Below, in pieces: positions 46,825-47,544 of a DNA stretch of 47,544 nt. This stretch comes from a virus. The stretch is from the IMG/VR virus record IMGVR_UViG_3300006804_000031, positions 1 through 47,544 of that record; one strand, given 5' to 3'. Below the pieces are notes generated by a model. The model saw only the letters and a program-made list of their open reading frames with translations, did not search any database and had not been told where the DNA came from. The position numbers and the translations under genes were made by a program. Every line of letters starts with the position of its first letter. Position 1 is the first letter of the stretch.

Positions 46825-47104
46825 CGTGGCGAGCCTCTGTTTGGAGCTGCCCAACCGATGCCCTGATCTCATCGATTGAGCGTGTTGCAAGTTTAATCCA
46901 TTCTTCGATTTTGACAAGCAGCAAGTTCTGGGGAGTCGAGACCCCCTGATTTGGGGTGGCGGGGGATTCCACAGCAAGGTAGTTCTCCAGCGCCTCCTGC
47001 GTCAGTTGCCACATCGGCCGTCCCGCATCCACCGCCCTGGCCTTGAGCGCCTTCTTGAGGCTGGGCAGCATCGCGATCCCGAACTTTATTCGCTTTTCTT
47101 CCAT
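46640..47104 (-). CDS. Ribbon-helix-helix-like DNA-binding protein candidate
   Basis: 154 residues. Residues 4-45 fit an Arc/CopG-type ribbon-helix-helix: a strand (KRIKFGIAML) then two helices (LKKALKARAVDAGRPMWQLT, QEALENYL). The middle is a linker and a helix (LLLVKIEEWIKLATRSIDEI). The last 60 residues are Arg-rich and less protein-like. The operator-like GTGCAC repeats lie within 9-60 bp before its start, which suggests it may regulate itself and the divergent zinc-ribbon gene. Confidence 0.6.
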   Translation of the reverse strand: MEEKRIKFGIAMLPSLKKALKARAVDAGRPMWQLTQEALENYLAVESPATPNQGVSTPQNLLLVKIEEWIKLATRSIDEIRASVGQLQTEARHDEETQGAHDAPDKVHLSSTVKKAVAHARRPAGVGRDVGKDDPDLRGLPRRRRGGSKTGSAG

Positions 47105-47112
47105 TGGGTTAG

Positions 47113-47172
47113 GTGCACTGGTGCACTTTTCTCTTGCACAAAGTTCACTTGTGCATTAGTATTATCAGCGAC
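47113..47172. promoter_or_regulatory. Right control region: GTGCAC repeats, inverted repeats and promoter
   Basis: GTGCAC occurs at 47113-47118 and 47121-47126. GTGCA (47121-47125) and TGCAC (47135-47139) flank CTTTTCTCT. TGCACAA (47135-47141) and TTGTGCA (47149-47155) flank 7 bp. TTGCAC (47134-47139) and TAGTAT (47157-47162) are 17 bp apart; an overlapping TATTAT (47160-47165) is a second -10 choice. The start codon is at 47173. The same plan, with different repeat arms, is at 33-80. Confidence 0.6.
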
Positions 47173-47331
47173 ATGACAACCACCAAGCCGATAACTATAA
47201 CCCAAGTGAAGTGCAAACGGTGCGGCCATGCCTGGCTACCACGGTCAACCGAAGTTCCTGCGCAATGCCCTAATTGCGGCTCTGCTCGATGGAACCGTGA
47301 GAAGCCAGCTAAAAATACCAGCGCCGCCTAA
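47173..47331 (+). CDS. 52-residue zinc-ribbon protein
   Basis: 52 residues from ATG 47173; an in-frame GTG at 47113 lies inside the operator repeats and is rejected. A basic strand (TKPITITQVKCKRCGHAW) leads to the second pair (QCPNCGSARW), giving CxxC-x16-CxxC. The transcript may be leaderless. Divergent from the ribbon-helix-helix gene. It may be a small nucleic-acid- or protein-binding factor. Confidence 0.6.
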   Translation: MTTTKPITITQVKCKRCGHAWLPRSTEVPAQCPNCGSARWNREKPAKNTSAA

Positions 47332-47340
47332 GCGCCATCC

Positions 47341-47544
47341 ATGCCTTCCGCCCTCCAATCCGGTGTCGCGCGCGCCGCACGCCCGGCAGCCCCGGTTTCC
47401 CCCGATGGCGTACCCCGAAGGCCACCAGCGCGTGCGACACAGGCTGATGGTAACGGAGGCGTCTTTTTCAGCAAGCATCCGACACGGCGAAGAATGGGCA
47501 AACCGACTGAAAACAGGAAACATAGGATCGGCATTAGGGTCCAG
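47341..47544 (+). CDS. Partial gene running off the right edge (uncertain)
   Basis: 68 open codons from ATG 47341 to the window end, without a stop. The N-terminal part is Pro/Ala/Arg-rich. An internal ATG at 47494 would give MGKPTENRKHRIGIRVQ, resembling the first strand of a ribbon-helix-helix or mobilisation-type protein. Codon use is plausible, but the opposite strand is also open here. Confidence 0.3.
   Translation, partial: MPSALQSGVARAARPAAPVSPDGVPRRPPARATQADGNGGVFFSKHPTRRRMGKPTENRKHRIGIRVQ

Noticed and set aside
1-47544. CRISPR arrays, tRNA genes, insertion sequences and attachment sites
   Set aside because: No spaced direct repeats, no cloverleaf-like sequence with CCA end, no transposase motif and no terminal direct repeat were noticed. 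The only tandem array is the 10-bp repeat at 20724-20790.

Overview
The window is most of a tailed-phage genome (a free phage, a prophage or a metagenomic phage contig). It is dense, roughly 57-60% GC by eye, and almost entirely coded on the minus strand. The virion genes read right to left: ParB-like protein, terminase small-subunit candidate, large terminase, P22-size portal, scaffold-like protein, major capsid candidate, fibre/spike genes, a lysis region, a neck adaptor candidate, a tail-hub candidate and three very large Pro/Gly/Ala-rich proteins. I see no tail sheath, tail tube or conventional tape-measure gene, so a short-tailed (podovirus-like) particle is the best guess. I also see no polymerase, primase, helicase, integrase or classical repressor. 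Either those genes lie outside the window or the phage relies heavily on its host.

Host hint: seven proteins start with Sec signal peptides, several with cleavage regions of the A-Q type, and the 1178-residue protein ends in tandem putative-Ig repeats. That repertoire is familiar from soil Acidobacteriota. This is an inference from style, not a match I could test.

Layout: 1-1032, promoter and a two-gene plus-strand cassette. 1019-15120, minus-strand tail and secreted proteins plus three giant virion proteins. 15202-15414, a lone plus-strand small gene. 15367-20724, tail-tip protein, hub, spike and adaptor. 20724-20865, a structured leader and a 10-bp tandem repeat in front of the adaptor. 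20869-26787, lysis and membrane region (endolysin, holin-like proteins, coiled-coil membrane proteins, an outer-membrane-barrel-like protein) interrupted by a plus-strand 7-TM gene. 26833-27337, a two-gene plus-strand unit. 27334-35842, fibres, capsid and scaffold. 35890-35932, a terminator. 36013-44885, portal, terminase and small genes. 44886-47544, small regulatory and hypothetical genes with divergent promoters.

The minus-strand genes are linked by stop/start overlaps (ATGA, TAATG, TAGTG) and many carry AGGAG-type ribosome sites. The plus-strand genes instead sit singly or in pairs and often have a -10-like hexamer 5-9 nt before the start codon. They look like independently transcribed, possibly leaderless 'moron' units.

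The most unusual signals are: (i) two related control regions at opposite ends of the window, whose inverted-repeat arms differ but stay complementary; (ii) Sec signal peptides on a whole set of phage fibre-like proteins; (iii) a compact three-way-junction RNA candidate followed by four exact 10-bp repeats that run into a start codon without a Shine-Dalgarno; (iv) a small gene whose start codon lies in the loop of a 9-bp perfect hairpin.
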